Below, piece by piece: positions 8,271 through 17,693 of a stretch of DNA of 21,219 nucleotides. Below the pieces are notes generated by a model. The model ran no database searches, was not told where the DNA came from, and saw only the letters and a list, made by a program, of their open reading frames with translations. This stretch comes from a virus, in the IMG/VR virus record IMGVR_UViG_3300037493_003238, positions 1 to 21,219 of that record. One strand, 5' to 3'. Position 1 is the first letter of the stretch; every line of letters starts with the position of its first letter. The position numbers and the translations under genes are program-made.

Positions 8271-9218
8271 TTATTTTTTTGCTAGTTCAATCTTAGCTTT
8301 TATTCTCATTTTTACTTCTTGGTTATCTGGGTTCATTAAGTAACCGATAACATCAGTTAAATCACCTAACTCAGAACCATTGTCAAGAGTATATCGTTTC
8401 TCTCCTTTACGAATAATCGCTCCTGCTTCTGTAGCTTCTTGTACAAAGATACGCTCTTGATATTGTGGATGATTAACAATCTCTAAGAAATAATTAGGAT
8501 TACTATCCACAATGTTTAGTACTTCGTTTTTTAACCATTCGTCAGAGGCAGTTGCAGGAATTGTACGTCCTAAAGACTTAATAAAACCTATCGTAGCTTT
8601 GCGACTATTGGTTACTTCTGCAAACTTAATATAAGCATCTGCTCTTACGTTTGCTTCTTCAAGTTTCTTAGAAGTTACTTTGCTTTCATCTACAATCATA
8701 AACTCATAAGTTGCTTTAAGTACTCGCTCATCGTAAGACGGTGATACTAGCATCTTGTTAGAAAGTAGAATATGATACTTTAACATATCTAAAGAAAGAT
8801 TAAGATTTAAGGTCGTTCCTTCTTTCGTAAGAATCACGCGCCCGCGTCTGTCTGTTCTCCAGAAATTAGTATCCTGTGGCAAAGTAGGATTTAAATTAAT
8901 TCCTAACTCTTTTTCAAAGAACTCTTTTTGAGTCATCCCGTTTGGATGGCTCTCTTCATACTTTTGAATTAATACTCGACGTTGATCGTCTAATATTACT
9001 TTCACTCCTCCGCCACGCATCTCACTGTTAAGTGGAACTTGATAGCTTCGTTTTACTCTGTTTAGCAAGAACGGGTCTTTCGATTTGTCCTGTCCTTGTA
9101 CTAATAAGTTACTCCATTTCCCTGATGATTCTACAGGCTTTACGCTAACAATTCTATCTTGTAAGAATGTACCGTAAACTTTTTTTGTTGCTGTTGCTGT
9201 CTCCATTTTTGCTGTCAT
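8271..9218 (-). CDS. Conserved virion protein downstream of the capsid gene
   Basis: 315 residues, mixed alpha/beta, with an N-terminal basic segment and a helical C-terminal half (EATEAGAIIRKGEKRYTLDN near the end, finishing MRIKAKIELAKK). No enzymatic motif is visible. It sits between the major capsid gene and the adaptor gene, where crAss-like phages carry a conserved structural protein. The start at 9216-9218 follows AAAATAAATAA, and another in-frame ATG lies four codons on (MTAKMETATATKK). It may be an auxiliary capsid or cargo protein; the position is the main argument. Confidence 0.65.
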   Translation of the reverse strand: MTAKMETATATKKVYGTFLQDRIVSVKPVESSGKWSNLLVQGQDKSKDPFLLNRVKRSYQVPLNSEMRGGGVKVILDDQRRVLIQKYEESHPNGMTQKEFFEKELGINLNPTLPQDTNFWRTDRRGRVILTKEGTTLNLNLSLDMLKYHILLSNKMLVSPSYDERVLKATYEFMIVDESKVTSKKLEEANVRADAYIKFAEVTNSRKATIGFIKSLGRTIPATASDEWLKNEVLNIVDSNPNYFLEIVNHPQYQERIFVQEATEAGAIIRKGEKRYTLDNGSELGDLTDVIGYLMNPDNQEVKMRIKAKIELAKK

Positions 9219-9229
9219 TTATTTATTTT

Positions 9230-9264
9230 AAAAATGCCCCCCTAGAGTGATTAGCTCCAGGGGG
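9230..9264 (-). terminator. Rho-independent terminator after the major capsid gene
   Basis: CCCCC-T at 9238-9243 pairs with A-GGGGG at 9259-9264, and GAG at 9245-9247 with CTC at 9255-9257, around one mismatch and a 7-nt loop. On the minus strand the GC-rich stem is followed within 3 nt by TTTTT. It lies 17 bp after the capsid stop, as expected for a very highly expressed gene. Confidence 0.85.
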
Positions 9265-9281
9265 ATACATTTCTATAGTGA

Positions 9282-10793
9282 TTATCTTTCTACTGAAAGA
9301 CGTAGGTCAACTACTTTTGTTGGATCTTCGATCATCAATCCACCCCACTTCTGGAAGTGCACTTCATAACCGTCAACTCTTGAAGCAACCATTTTAGGCG
9401 AACCTTTTCCTGCAGGAGAGAACGGATCACGCATACCAGGGATATACGCCCAGTTGTAATCAGGAACTCCTTTAGGTTTAACACGGTAGATACCTGCATT
9501 ATCTCCATAATCCAAAGCAAGGATACGGTGAGATTCTACGATACCTTTTCCATCAGGGTGACGTTGTGGGAAGTATACATCATCATCGAAGAAATCAAGG
9601 ATCTCAACCATAATAACAACTCCGTTGTACCACTCGTACACATTCCATTGTGGCTCCATTAAACTCTTAGTGTTTTTACCACCTAAGTTTCCTGGATCTG
9701 TGCTGCCCATCAAGAACTTATCAGAGATAACGGTAAATTTACCTGTTCCTGATTTAGCTTGGATTTGCTTAGAGATTTCGATGGCACCAAATTCACCTGT
9801 TAACAAGTGGATAACTCGTTTTCCACGCTCAATCTTACCAACACCCATGTCTAACAATAATTCTAAATGCCAATCAAGGTCATAAGAGTTATAGTAGTGA
9901 ACATTTGATGGAGCGATTTGCTCGAAGAAACCTGATCCTGATTCAACAGCATACTTGGTCTTGTCATCTTTATTTAAATATTTGTGGTCTGCAGTCCAGT
10001 TTTTCTTACCGTACATCAACATACGAGCAAACATTTCCTCACATTGGTGGTGTGCTACCAAATCCTGGTAGTTAATCCAAATAGACTCTTGTTGTCCTTT
10101 GTAAGCAAAACCGAATTCTAATGGTTCGTTTTTACCTTTGTTGATTGTGTTACCTGCTACTTCATATTCCATACGCAATGTAGACGGACGGTTTTCCATT
10201 CTCCAAGGAGATGAGAAGTAAGGCTTAGCACCTTGGTAAGAAAGTGTAGATGGCGATAAAGAGTAGAATTTAGACCAACGGCTACCAATAGTAAGTTCTT
10301 CTGAAGGAACTGTTTTGTTAGAGTTGTCAGTTACTAATTCAACCTCAACCTTGTAACGAGAACCTGCGTCCATAGATTTCTTAACCAATAAATGGTAATC
10401 ATCTACTTCACCACGAAGTACGTTAGTTTCTTCGAACAATGGTTCGTCGAAGATTAAATAGAAACGCTCACCGTTTGCTCCTACGTTTGCTGGGAAAGTC
10501 CCTGCAGAGATAGTGCGTCCGTCAATTGTCTCAGCGTCAACTAGAGGCAAGTTTTTGTCATGTTGACCTTGCAACATCCAGTTATAGAAACCGTTTTCTT
10601 GTTCCACCTCTTTAACAGGGAAACGATCAACGAATTCACGTAATTTACCTTGAAGGTTAGTTTTGTAAATTTGTTTAATTACATTACTAATCAACTGTGG
10701 CTTTTGTTGGTACAAAGCATGGAAGTGGTTATCAGTAACCAAACCATTGTAATCTTTTGCCTCGTACCGTTGTAATGGGAGTAATTGAGCCAT
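9282..10793 (-). CDS. Major capsid protein
   Basis: 503 residues, close to the size I associate with crAss-like major capsid proteins. It opens with MAQLLPLQRYEAKDYNGLV and has a long mixed alpha/beta body without signal peptide or membrane segments. A conserved-looking C-terminal part includes YNWAYIPGMRDPFSP and HFQKWGGLMIEDPTKVVDLR. It should assemble as HK97-fold hexamers and pentamers of the icosahedral head. Context supports this: terminase, portal and a scaffold-like gene precede it, and a strong terminator follows. Its G+C and codon choice (many GGT, AAC and CGT codons) are higher than its neighbours, consistent with high expression. The A-rich leader AACAAAAACAAAAA precedes the ATG. 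Confidence 0.85.
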   Translation of the reverse strand: MAQLLPLQRYEAKDYNGLVTDNHFHALYQQKPQLISNVIKQIYKTNLQGKLREFVDRFPVKEVEQENGFYNWMLQGQHDKNLPLVDAETIDGRTISAGTFPANVGANGERFYLIFDEPLFEETNVLRGEVDDYHLLVKKSMDAGSRYKVEVELVTDNSNKTVPSEELTIGSRWSKFYSLSPSTLSYQGAKPYFSSPWRMENRPSTLRMEYEVAGNTINKGKNEPLEFGFAYKGQQESIWINYQDLVAHHQCEEMFARMLMYGKKNWTADHKYLNKDDKTKYAVESGSGFFEQIAPSNVHYYNSYDLDWHLELLLDMGVGKIERGKRVIHLLTGEFGAIEISKQIQAKSGTGKFTVISDKFLMGSTDPGNLGGKNTKSLMEPQWNVYEWYNGVVIMVEILDFFDDDVYFPQRHPDGKGIVESHRILALDYGDNAGIYRVKPKGVPDYNWAYIPGMRDPFSPAGKGSPKMVASRVDGYEVHFQKWGGLMIEDPTKVVDLRLSVER

Positions 10794-10824
10794 TTTTTGT
10801 TTTTGTTATTTGTTAGACGAATAT

Positions 10825-11985
10825 TTATTTTTTAGTCGCTCTTTCAAGCAAACTTAGGATTCCTTCTGTTTTTTGAGAGGTTTCAACTGATGTGTTTCTA
10901 CCTACTCCTCTTTGTTCTTCTGCTGCGATAACTTTATCTAGTTCGTTAATTGCTGCAGTCTTTGCAACACTTTTAATCTTACTAATGTCTGGTCTAAACT
11001 TACCTTCTTTATCTAAGTTAAATAAGCCTAAAGTATCGTAGTAATTAATAAGCATTTCAAACTCTACTGGGTTTCGTTGCTGCTTATACATTAAAGAATT
11101 AAATTCTTTTCCTGATTTAGGATCTTTATAAACAGGTGTAACTATGTTGCTTTTAAGTTTATCTTTTGATATTTTATTAAGATTCAACCCATCAATAAAA
11201 TGATCTCTTGTGTCGATGTTATTTAATAGATTTTCAAAAGCTTTTGTTTGTTGGTCTATTTGAGCTTTAGTCTGTTGTTCTTTTTGATAGCGTGATTGGT
11301 CAACAATTTGTTGCGATTGTGATTTAAGTTCTGGAACTGCTTTTAATGCTTTTTCCTGAAGCTTACCAATTGCTAATGCATCATCAATTGCTTCTATTGC
11401 TTCTTGATCAGAAAAGTTTTTAGCTTTTAACTGTTCAAAGTAAATTTGCTTTTGCAAACTTTCATCAGAAACTATAGTCTGTTTATCTAGATTATCAAAG
11501 AACTCTAATCGTTGTGCCATTACAATAGCATAATCAGTTTCATCGAAGGCATCTTCGATTTCTAAAAATCTTTTCTTTTCAGGGGAAAGATTTCTTTTCC
11601 AATTATCTTCTGCGGCTCTAAAATTTGTCTGAACAGTTTTACTTACTAACTGTTTGATAGAATCAAGTGTTCCAGGCATTTCGTCGAGTTTCTCCATTTC
11701 CTCAACTGTTAATACTCCTGTGTTCACTAGCTCCTTCATCAAAGCTTTATAAACTGCTTCATTACGAGGCTCGTTAGCTCCGCTTGTTTGTGGTTTAGTA
11801 ACCACTTTATTTTCTCTTGTAGTATCATCGTCTCCACTTTCCGATACTACAGGTTTAAACTCAAATTCATCTGACCCTTTGGTCACAATTGTCTCGGGCG
11901 AATCTTCAGCAGCAACTGCTGTATTTAATTCTTCTGGAGACATTATTTGAAGCCCTTCAAATAACTCTTCATTTTCTGTACTCAT
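10825..11985 (-). CDS. Probable scaffolding protein
   Basis: 386 residues, highly charged and mostly helical. The N-terminal ~65 residues are acidic and disordered-looking. A central Gln/Lys-rich coiled-coil stretch (QSQQIVDQSRYQKEQQTKAQ) is followed by more helix and a basic tail (LLERATKK). Acidic, coiled-coil proteins encoded between portal and capsid genes are usually scaffolds that guide procapsid assembly. No serine-protease catalytic triad is evident, so a maturation protease is less likely. The assignment is from composition and position, not from homology I can name. Confidence 0.6.
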   Translation of the reverse strand: MSTENEELFEGLQIMSPEELNTAVAAEDSPETIVTKGSDEFEFKPVVSESGDDDTTRENKVVTKPQTSGANEPRNEAVYKALMKELVNTGVLTVEEMEKLDEMPGTLDSIKQLVSKTVQTNFRAAEDNWKRNLSPEKKRFLEIEDAFDETDYAIVMAQRLEFFDNLDKQTIVSDESLQKQIYFEQLKAKNFSDQEAIEAIDDALAIGKLQEKALKAVPELKSQSQQIVDQSRYQKEQQTKAQIDQQTKAFENLLNNIDTRDHFIDGLNLNKISKDKLKSNIVTPVYKDPKSGKEFNSLMYKQQRNPVEFEMLINYYDTLGLFNLDKEGKFRPDISKIKSVAKTAAINELDKVIAAEEQRGVGRNTSVETSQKTEGILSLLERATKK

Positions 11986-12023
11986 TTTGCTGTCGTTATT
12001 AGTTTACAATATTAAAATTATTT

Positions 12024-12051
12024 TTATAAATAGGTCTAATTTTATTTATAA
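12024..12051. repeat. AT-only inverted repeat between portal and scaffold genes
   Basis: TTATAAATA (12024-12032) and TATTTATAA (12043-12051) form a perfect 9-bp inverted repeat around a 10-nt spacer, inside the 88-bp gap after the portal stop. It could be a weak attenuator, an mRNA end-processing site or part of a promoter for the scaffold-capsid genes. Confidence 0.5.
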
Positions 12052-12073
12052 GTATTACTATAATGCTATAGCT

Positions 12074-14545
12074 TTATCTATTAGCTTTATTTTTATTAAC
12101 CTGAATTGTTTCTTTTGCTAGTTCTTCTTTGACTTTATTAGCTCGTTGAGTTTCTACTAGTTTAGCATCTGCAATTCTAATTTGCTCTTGCTTATAGTTT
12201 TCATCAACTTCTGTGCGACGTACATCTAAATAATCATCAATGCCATTTTTATCAGAGTCTATGCGTGCTTTTTGTAAGCCTTCCATATTAACTCTGTCAT
12301 TGTCTAGTAAGAATCTATTAGTAGTGCCATCTTCTTTGAGACCTGCAATAGCCATGTTAGCTTGAATCTGCTCTCGCTTAACAGCTATCTCATCATCATG
12401 TTTCTTAACAGCAAACTCTCTAGCAGCTTGTGTTTCCTGTTGAACCATCTGAGCTTGTTGCTGTTGTTGTTCCATTTGCTTTTGTTGCATCTGCTCATTC
12501 TCTTCTTTAATTCTACGAGCAGAATCTTCTAGACGTCTAGCAATTTCTTGTACTGATTCAGATTGAGTAATGGCTATTAAGTCACTGATAGTAGCTTGGC
12601 CATTTTGAATAGCGGCTTGAGAAAGAGATCTCAAATCGTTATACAACTGCGTATCATTAGTAGAGTTAGAAACGTGTAGGTCATACTCTGAAGAAACAAA
12701 CTCGTCGAATTTAGAAACAATTTGTTGCCCCATATCGTCCAACAAAAACTGTCCTTTCTTTGGGTTTTTCTTATATGAATACTTACAACATTCTAAGAAC
12801 TTAGTAAGTACTCGTTTTCTAAAGTTAGCGTCAATAGCAAACCATTTTTCCGTAATATGTGATGTCTGAGATAGTTCTCGTTCTACATTGTTTACTGCAT
12901 CTCTCTGTTCAATCTGTCCCTCGCGCGCGCCTGAGACACCTGCTAGTTTACCTAGAGTATTTTCAATGTCTACCATTAGATTAGTATACATGCCTATCTC
13001 GTTAGGGTCACCTATATTTACTTGTTGAGCAGTAAGCGTATTGAAAGAGCCTGCTGATTTTCCTTGTGCAGGTCCTTTTAAGATCTCGTTAGTTGGGTCT
13101 AACCATGCAAACTTATTTACTGTAACGTATCGCATCCATTCTTTAGGGTCCCAACCTGAAGGCACCAGTGCGGAGTTCAATGCTGTAAAAGATCCTTTAT
13201 AAGTTGCGATAGCCAACTCACGTTTGTAATAAGCAATGTCATAAGAATATGTCATTGGCTTCATAATGTCCATTAAACTCTGTACTTTATAATCGTTGGT
13301 AGAATTAACTGAACCAACATATGGCGGAGTTCCTTTAGATTTATTAACTAGTGATTTGCTAGCATATGGTACAGGGCGCATAACTGTGTAAATATGGTCG
13401 GCAATTTTAGTCCCTTCCATCCATTCGTTTACCCAAATCCATTTGACTGTTTCTCCAAGATCTTTATTGATTTTGTAATCTTCAGGTACCCAATCTTTTT
13501 GTTCTTGTCCGTCTTCATCAAAATAAGTTAGTTCACCTATCTTACGACGAGAGCGCCAACATACTTTAAGTACTCGCACGTTACCATATGTATCAAATGC
13601 TCCTGAGAATGTTCTAGTACCCATCTCATTTGGATGGAAAATACTTAGAGCTCCTTGTTCTCCATAATAATCATATACTGATATATCACGGTTAAGTCCA
13701 ATACCTCCGCCTCCTGAAGAAGCATCTGTTTTACCTCGCTCTAAGAAATCTATATCGTCTTCAGAAAGTTCTTCCCAATAGTCATCTACAACTTGTCCTA
13801 CAGACTTATACCCATATTCTACTATAATGTCTGCGTCCTCAATATACATAGAGTTACCTCCCATTGTATATAAATTCATTGGATTAACTCTGCGCATAAC
13901 AGGGTTCCCGCCAAGTACTCCACAGTACATAATTTCTTCACCGCCAACTAGTAAATCTTCAAATGTTCTTAAGAAAACAAAATCAAAGTCTCCTTCTTTG
14001 TATTCTTTCTTTAAGATTTTATTTGCTGTAATTTCTGCGACATCCTGGTATTGATATGTTTGGTAGTCCTGAAGCTGCTTTAAACGTTTTACTATTTCTT
14101 CTTCAGAGATACTATCTTTTTTAATAATATCGGTAAGCTCTTCTTTGATTTGATCCATAAGGGCTTCTTCTTTTCGAGAAACACCGTCAGTATCATTAGC
14201 TGATATATATGCTTTGAATTCTTTTTTTCTTTTAGAGTACTCTCCTAAGAGTAAATTAATCTTAGAGTTTTCTATTCCAATGTGCTGGAAGCTTGCTGGA
14301 AGAGATTCCAGGTCTAAGTTATCAGGGTTGATATATTTTTCGAAATCTTTTACGTTAATTATATTAGCGCGCAGATTGTAGTTAGATTTCTTATTCTTAA
14401 AGTTAGACCGTAGGTTTACATCAGAGGTAAGTAAATGCTCTGCAAAGTCTATATTCTTCTTGAACCAATTGTCATCTTTTTTACTATCAGGTAATTTTTG
14501 TCGAGGGAAACTGATATACCCTTGCATCTTTACGGGAGAGCTCAT
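12074..14545 (-). CDS. Portal protein
   Basis: 823 residues, within the range of the large portals of crAss-like phages. The dodecameric portal forms the DNA channel at one capsid vertex and binds the terminase during packaging. The N-terminal ~600 residues are alpha/beta with many aromatic residues. From about 680 a long Gln/Glu-rich coiled region follows (EENEQMQQKQMEQQQQQ), then a D.D.NG..D..D calcium-binding-like loop at 763-774, and a lysine-rich helical tail. It lies 26 bp after the large terminase. A YITVNKFAWLDPTNEI-type segment and a GQIEQRDAVNNVERELSQTS stretch at mid-length are in keeping with portal stem/wing helices. Identity rests on size, order and general resemblance. Confidence 0.85.
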   Translation of the reverse strand: MSSPVKMQGYISFPRQKLPDSKKDDNWFKKNIDFAEHLLTSDVNLRSNFKNKKSNYNLRANIINVKDFEKYINPDNLDLESLPASFQHIGIENSKINLLLGEYSKRKKEFKAYISANDTDGVSRKEEALMDQIKEELTDIIKKDSISEEEIVKRLKQLQDYQTYQYQDVAEITANKILKKEYKEGDFDFVFLRTFEDLLVGGEEIMYCGVLGGNPVMRRVNPMNLYTMGGNSMYIEDADIIVEYGYKSVGQVVDDYWEELSEDDIDFLERGKTDASSGGGGIGLNRDISVYDYYGEQGALSIFHPNEMGTRTFSGAFDTYGNVRVLKVCWRSRRKIGELTYFDEDGQEQKDWVPEDYKINKDLGETVKWIWVNEWMEGTKIADHIYTVMRPVPYASKSLVNKSKGTPPYVGSVNSTNDYKVQSLMDIMKPMTYSYDIAYYKRELAIATYKGSFTALNSALVPSGWDPKEWMRYVTVNKFAWLDPTNEILKGPAQGKSAGSFNTLTAQQVNIGDPNEIGMYTNLMVDIENTLGKLAGVSGAREGQIEQRDAVNNVERELSQTSHITEKWFAIDANFRKRVLTKFLECCKYSYKKNPKKGQFLLDDMGQQIVSKFDEFVSSEYDLHVSNSTNDTQLYNDLRSLSQAAIQNGQATISDLIAITQSESVQEIARRLEDSARRIKEENEQMQQKQMEQQQQQAQMVQQETQAAREFAVKKHDDEIAVKREQIQANMAIAGLKEDGTTNRFLLDNDRVNMEGLQKARIDSDKNGIDDYLDVRRTEVDENYKQEQIRIADAKLVETQRANKVKEELAKETIQVNKNKANR

Positions 14546-14571
14546 AGTAATAATTTATTTAAAACACAAAT

Positions 14572-16749
14572 CTATGAATAAAAATTTGAATCTATAGTTC
14601 CTACAGGTTTCTTTTTTAATACACCCATGTTAGACCAATAGTCATGGTCCATAAAACCTTTTATCTGATTTATCTCTTTTACATTTTCTTTAAACATTGT
14701 AGAGTCTAACCACATTAACATACCTAACGCAGAGACCCTGTCAAAGTTGCCGTCAGGATTCCACATAACTAATTCTGTTATCATTGCAGGAGAATACAAA
14801 GTTTCATACACTCTTGTTTCAGATGCAATACTAATTTTTTCTTGTAGCCAAGACTTGATCATATTTCTTGCTTCAGCGTTAACAGACCCTGATGCGTTAA
14901 TACCTTTAGAAGTATTAGTTCCTGTTTTATAAGTATCTGTAGAACGTAATTGATAAGGTGTATCTGCTAATAGATAAGTGCATTTATGTTGATCAAAATA
15001 ATTGTAAAGTCCAATAAGGTTTTTCTCGTACATTCCAATAGCATTGTAGTATAATAGTAGTTTGCGGCAAATCTCATAGAAGTCCTTTGCTTCTCCCCCT
15101 CTTCCCGTGTATTCTGCGACTATTTGTCGAGTGTATCTATTCATTACAACTATACATGGAAGAGAATCAGTAGTAGACTTATCTTTATCTACGACGTCAA
15201 TTCCTGCTATGTAGGTTCCGCGTTGAATAACTCCTTCTGGGTTTTTCTGTGGCTTGACCCATAGTTCTATACAGCCTTGTTTATTATCGTTGCGGTTAAG
15301 TGGAAACTTTCTAATAGGTTCTATATCCTGTTGAGTGTAGAACTCAGGTTCATTTTTTTCATCAAAACTAATGTGACCTTTAAAGCTAGCCTCGAGATAC
15401 TTTCTAAACTTTCCTCCCTCGACTTCTGCAAGTTGTTCCTTAAGTTGTAGTGTAGGAAAGAATGCACCTTCTAAGACTAAGAATGCTTCAGACGGTACCA
15501 TCGGTCCGTTAATAATCTCAGTTTGGTAAACTGTATGGTCAGGAGATTTCTTTGCTATTTGTCTCTTGTTCTCAATAAACATATTAGCCAATTCTAAGTC
15601 AGTGTCCTTGTTAGGACCTTTCTTAAATTCGTTCATTGTTAAAGAGTACGGCACAAAGTATCCTATCTTCCCACGGTGCTCAAATACATCTTCGAATTCT
15701 ACACAGTTATAATCTTGTGGGTTTCTAAAGATACTCTCGGCGTATAATGCCGCTCGACCTGATACGAGACCCCCTGTACCTAGCGCCCATATGACAAGGT
15801 TCTTCTTTGCTTTAGATGCTTGAATCGCTTCAATGGCTCCCCAAGATTCCTTTATATTATACATGAAACCTATCTCATCTAATGCTACTAAGTTAGCACG
15901 TGTACCGTTGGCTGCTAGTGGGTTGTCCTTGAAGGTTCTGTGGTATAGTTTAGATTTAGATAAGTTTGATATGATGTGTTTGTTAGGCTGCATAGACCCC
16001 GAGAAGTTCACTGCTAATGGTGCAGGGTATTCTTCATCTCCCATTGTGAATGCTCCAGGTAGTAGCTCAAATGCACCTTTAACTTTGTCTATTAAGGGTA
16101 TCGTATACTTAGTATCAATCGCTCCAACTATACTCTCAGATGAGGTATACTGTTTAAGCTTGCGTCTTTCTAAGTAATCATCGTAGTCTGTGGCGCCGTC
16201 AAATAAAAAGTTATGGGCAACTATCGCAGATGTAGAGTAACTCTTACCTGACCCTCGGGCCTGAATTGACATAAAGTGTTTGGAAGAGTTTTTATACATC
16301 GGCTTGCCGAGATCTTTGCCGTGATTCTTTCGTAGATATTCTCTTGCAGAAACATATTGCATAGACTCAGCTTCTGCTTGTGTTATTCTTTTAAGTTTGA
16401 TACTTAATTCTTTTTCGGGTCCATACTTTCTATCGCAAGTTGTTTTCTTGTCATTAGTAAATCCCGAAAATCCACGACACTCTTCATAGATTAAAAACAA
16501 CTCCCAATCAATATCTCGCAAGAACGGCAATCCAAAAGCTTGTGCTACTGATGTGTCATCTTCAAACTGAATGTTATGAAAGTTGATATAGTAATAAAGC
16601 GGGCCTGGCATCCACTTACCAGATGACCAGTAACCCTCAATGCACTTACGTTTCTCTTCTTTCCAAAAAGACACACGCTCGTAGTACTCTAATTCAGGAT
16701 GGTAATTAGGTATTTCTTGTAATCTAAAATTAGAGTTATTTACTATCAT
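14572..16749 (-). CDS. terL: Terminase large subunit (packaging ATPase/nuclease)
   Basis: 725 residues. The ATPase domain shows a Walker A loop ARGSGKS at 164-170 and a Walker B strand NLVALDE at 286-292 with the catalytic Glu at 292, followed by a WALGTGG coupling segment near 321-327. The RNase H-like nuclease domain shows GIDVVDKD at 516-523 (Asp518), a MYEKN strand with Glu575, and NPDGNFDRVSALGM with Asp670, matching the three acidic nuclease motifs of the family. The protein pumps DNA through the portal and cuts genome ends. Its ATG overlaps the zinc-ribbon gene's TGA (ATGA), and the portal follows. All key residues appear intact. Confidence 0.95.
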   Translation of the reverse strand: MIVNNSNFRLQEIPNYHPELEYYERVSFWKEEKRKCIEGYWSSGKWMPGPLYYYINFHNIQFEDDTSVAQAFGLPFLRDIDWELFLIYEECRGFSGFTNDKKTTCDRKYGPEKELSIKLKRITQAEAESMQYVSAREYLRKNHGKDLGKPMYKNSSKHFMSIQARGSGKSYSTSAIVAHNFLFDGATDYDDYLERRKLKQYTSSESIVGAIDTKYTIPLIDKVKGAFELLPGAFTMGDEEYPAPLAVNFSGSMQPNKHIISNLSKSKLYHRTFKDNPLAANGTRANLVALDEIGFMYNIKESWGAIEAIQASKAKKNLVIWALGTGGLVSGRAALYAESIFRNPQDYNCVEFEDVFEHRGKIGYFVPYSLTMNEFKKGPNKDTDLELANMFIENKRQIAKKSPDHTVYQTEIINGPMVPSEAFLVLEGAFFPTLQLKEQLAEVEGGKFRKYLEASFKGHISFDEKNEPEFYTQQDIEPIRKFPLNRNDNKQGCIELWVKPQKNPEGVIQRGTYIAGIDVVDKDKSTTDSLPCIVVMNRYTRQIVAEYTGRGGEAKDFYEICRKLLLYYNAIGMYEKNLIGLYNYFDQHKCTYLLADTPYQLRSTDTYKTGTNTSKGINASGSVNAEARNMIKSWLQEKISIASETRVYETLYSPAMITELVMWNPDGNFDRVSALGMLMWLDSTMFKENVKEINQIKGFMDHDYWSNMGVLKKKPVGTIDSNFYS

Positions 16750-17009
16750 TTGTTTACTTTAACTGCTACCCATTTATTTTTAGGACAAGAAGCTGCCATA
16801 GCTCTAGTTTTTAATTCTATCTTACATCCACAAGCTCCGCAACAATTCCCACCTACAGTAATGCAGTCTTTGTTTAAGAAAGGACACACTGCACAAACAG
16901 CTTTTCTTTCTATAGCTATTTCTTCAATAACTTTATTTTTAATTAAAGTATTTCCTACTCCTTCTAGGATTAACTTTCTATTTTCCCATATGTTTTTTAA
17001 GTTGCTCAT
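16746..17009 (-). CDS. Cysteine-rich zinc-ribbon-like protein next to terminase
   Basis: 87 residues. Eight cysteines at 39, 42, 49, 56, 57, 60, 62 and 75 make a CxxC...C...CCxxCxC...CP pattern, which fits a small zinc-ribbon fold of the type often encoded beside phage terminase genes. The N-terminal 35 residues are helical. It is translationally coupled on both sides by ATGA overlaps (with the small-terminase candidate at 17006-17009 and with terL at 16746-16749), so it is very probably made together with the packaging proteins. Role unknown; it may assist packaging or bind nucleic acid. Confidence 0.8.
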   Translation of the reverse strand: MSNLKNIWENRKLILEGVGNTLIKNKVIEEIAIERKAVCAVCPFLNKDCITVGGNCCGACGCKIELKTRAMAASCPKNKWVAVKVNK

Positions 17010-17527
17010 ATTTCTCCTGAATCTGATAATGAAGAAATACTCTTGCCTTTTTTGGTAGTGCGTTCTTCCTCGTAGTCTTTCTTAATCTTTTTATAGTCTT
17101 CAAACATTTTAGGTGTGTTAGCTAACATCTTATCGATTTTTACTAACTCATCAGTGTCTGAGTTTAATATAGCCTGTCGGTATAAATCTTTAATAGAGTT
17201 ATCTCTCATAACCATAATCTCATTCCAGTTGATAAGAGCTCTCTCTGCATCTGAAAGTACTAAATTTTTAAATGCATCGATGATATCTCTAATACTTTCC
17301 CATTTAAATTTAGGGTTCTTTATAAAGTCTTTGGCAAGTACTTCGAGTTTGTTTGGGTAATTAAAGAACTTAGAGTCGGGACTATATGCATAAAAAACAG
17401 CCCAAAGAATCTTTGAGCTATCTTGTTTGTCTTTTGATTTATCATCTGAGTAATATTTACTAAACTGTTCTAGTATTAGTAATTCCTTATTTACATCCCA
17501 AAAGTTATTATCGTGCAGCGACTTCAT
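17006..17527 (-). CDS. Small terminase candidate
   Basis: 173 residues, predominantly helical and charged, with DNA-binding-sized N-terminal helices (FWDVNKELLILEQFSKYY) and a lysine-rich, probably disordered tail (YEEERTTKKGKS). It is immediately upstream of the zinc-ribbon and terL genes with overlapping stop and start codons, the usual place for a small terminase subunit that recognises the packaging site. I see no clear helix-turn-helix and the sequence alone does not prove the role. A crAss-like conserved protein of other function remains possible. Confidence 0.5.
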   Translation of the reverse strand: MKSLHDNNFWDVNKELLILEQFSKYYSDDKSKDKQDSSKILWAVFYAYSPDSKFFNYPNKLEVLAKDFIKNPKFKWESIRDIIDAFKNLVLSDAERALINWNEIMVMRDNSIKDLYRQAILNSDTDELVKIDKMLANTPKMFEDYKKIKKDYEEERTTKKGKSISSLSDSGEI

Positions 17528-17693
17528 CTCTTATCCTTTTAATTTTTTCCCATAGTTCTTCAAAAGAAATATGAGCAATAAACTTATGTCCTTCTGAATA
17601 TACAAACGTTCTATTATTTTCAGGTGTTCGTTGTATTGCTGTGATAGCATAGAAGGTTGTTTGGCCTTCGTCAGTTGTCAGTGTTATGTTCAT
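17508..17693 (-). CDS. Small conserved-looking hypothetical protein
   Basis: 61 residues: beta strands (NITLTTDEGQTTFYAITAIQ), a turn and a C-terminal amphipathic helix (FEELWEKIKRIRDEVAAR). It overlaps the genes on both sides (20 nt with the small-terminase candidate, 23 nt with the IHF-like gene) in different frames, which supports it being real and co-translated. No motif is recognised. It could be a small DNA- or protein-binding accessory factor. Confidence 0.6.
   Translation of the reverse strand: MNITLTTDEGQTTFYAITAIQRTPENNRTFVYSEGHKFIAHISFEELWEKIKRIRDEVAAR

Noticed and set aside
10825-11985. Maturation protease between portal and capsid genes
   Set aside because: No Ser-His-Asp/Glu or other protease motif is visible, and composition is that of a coiled-coil scaffold.
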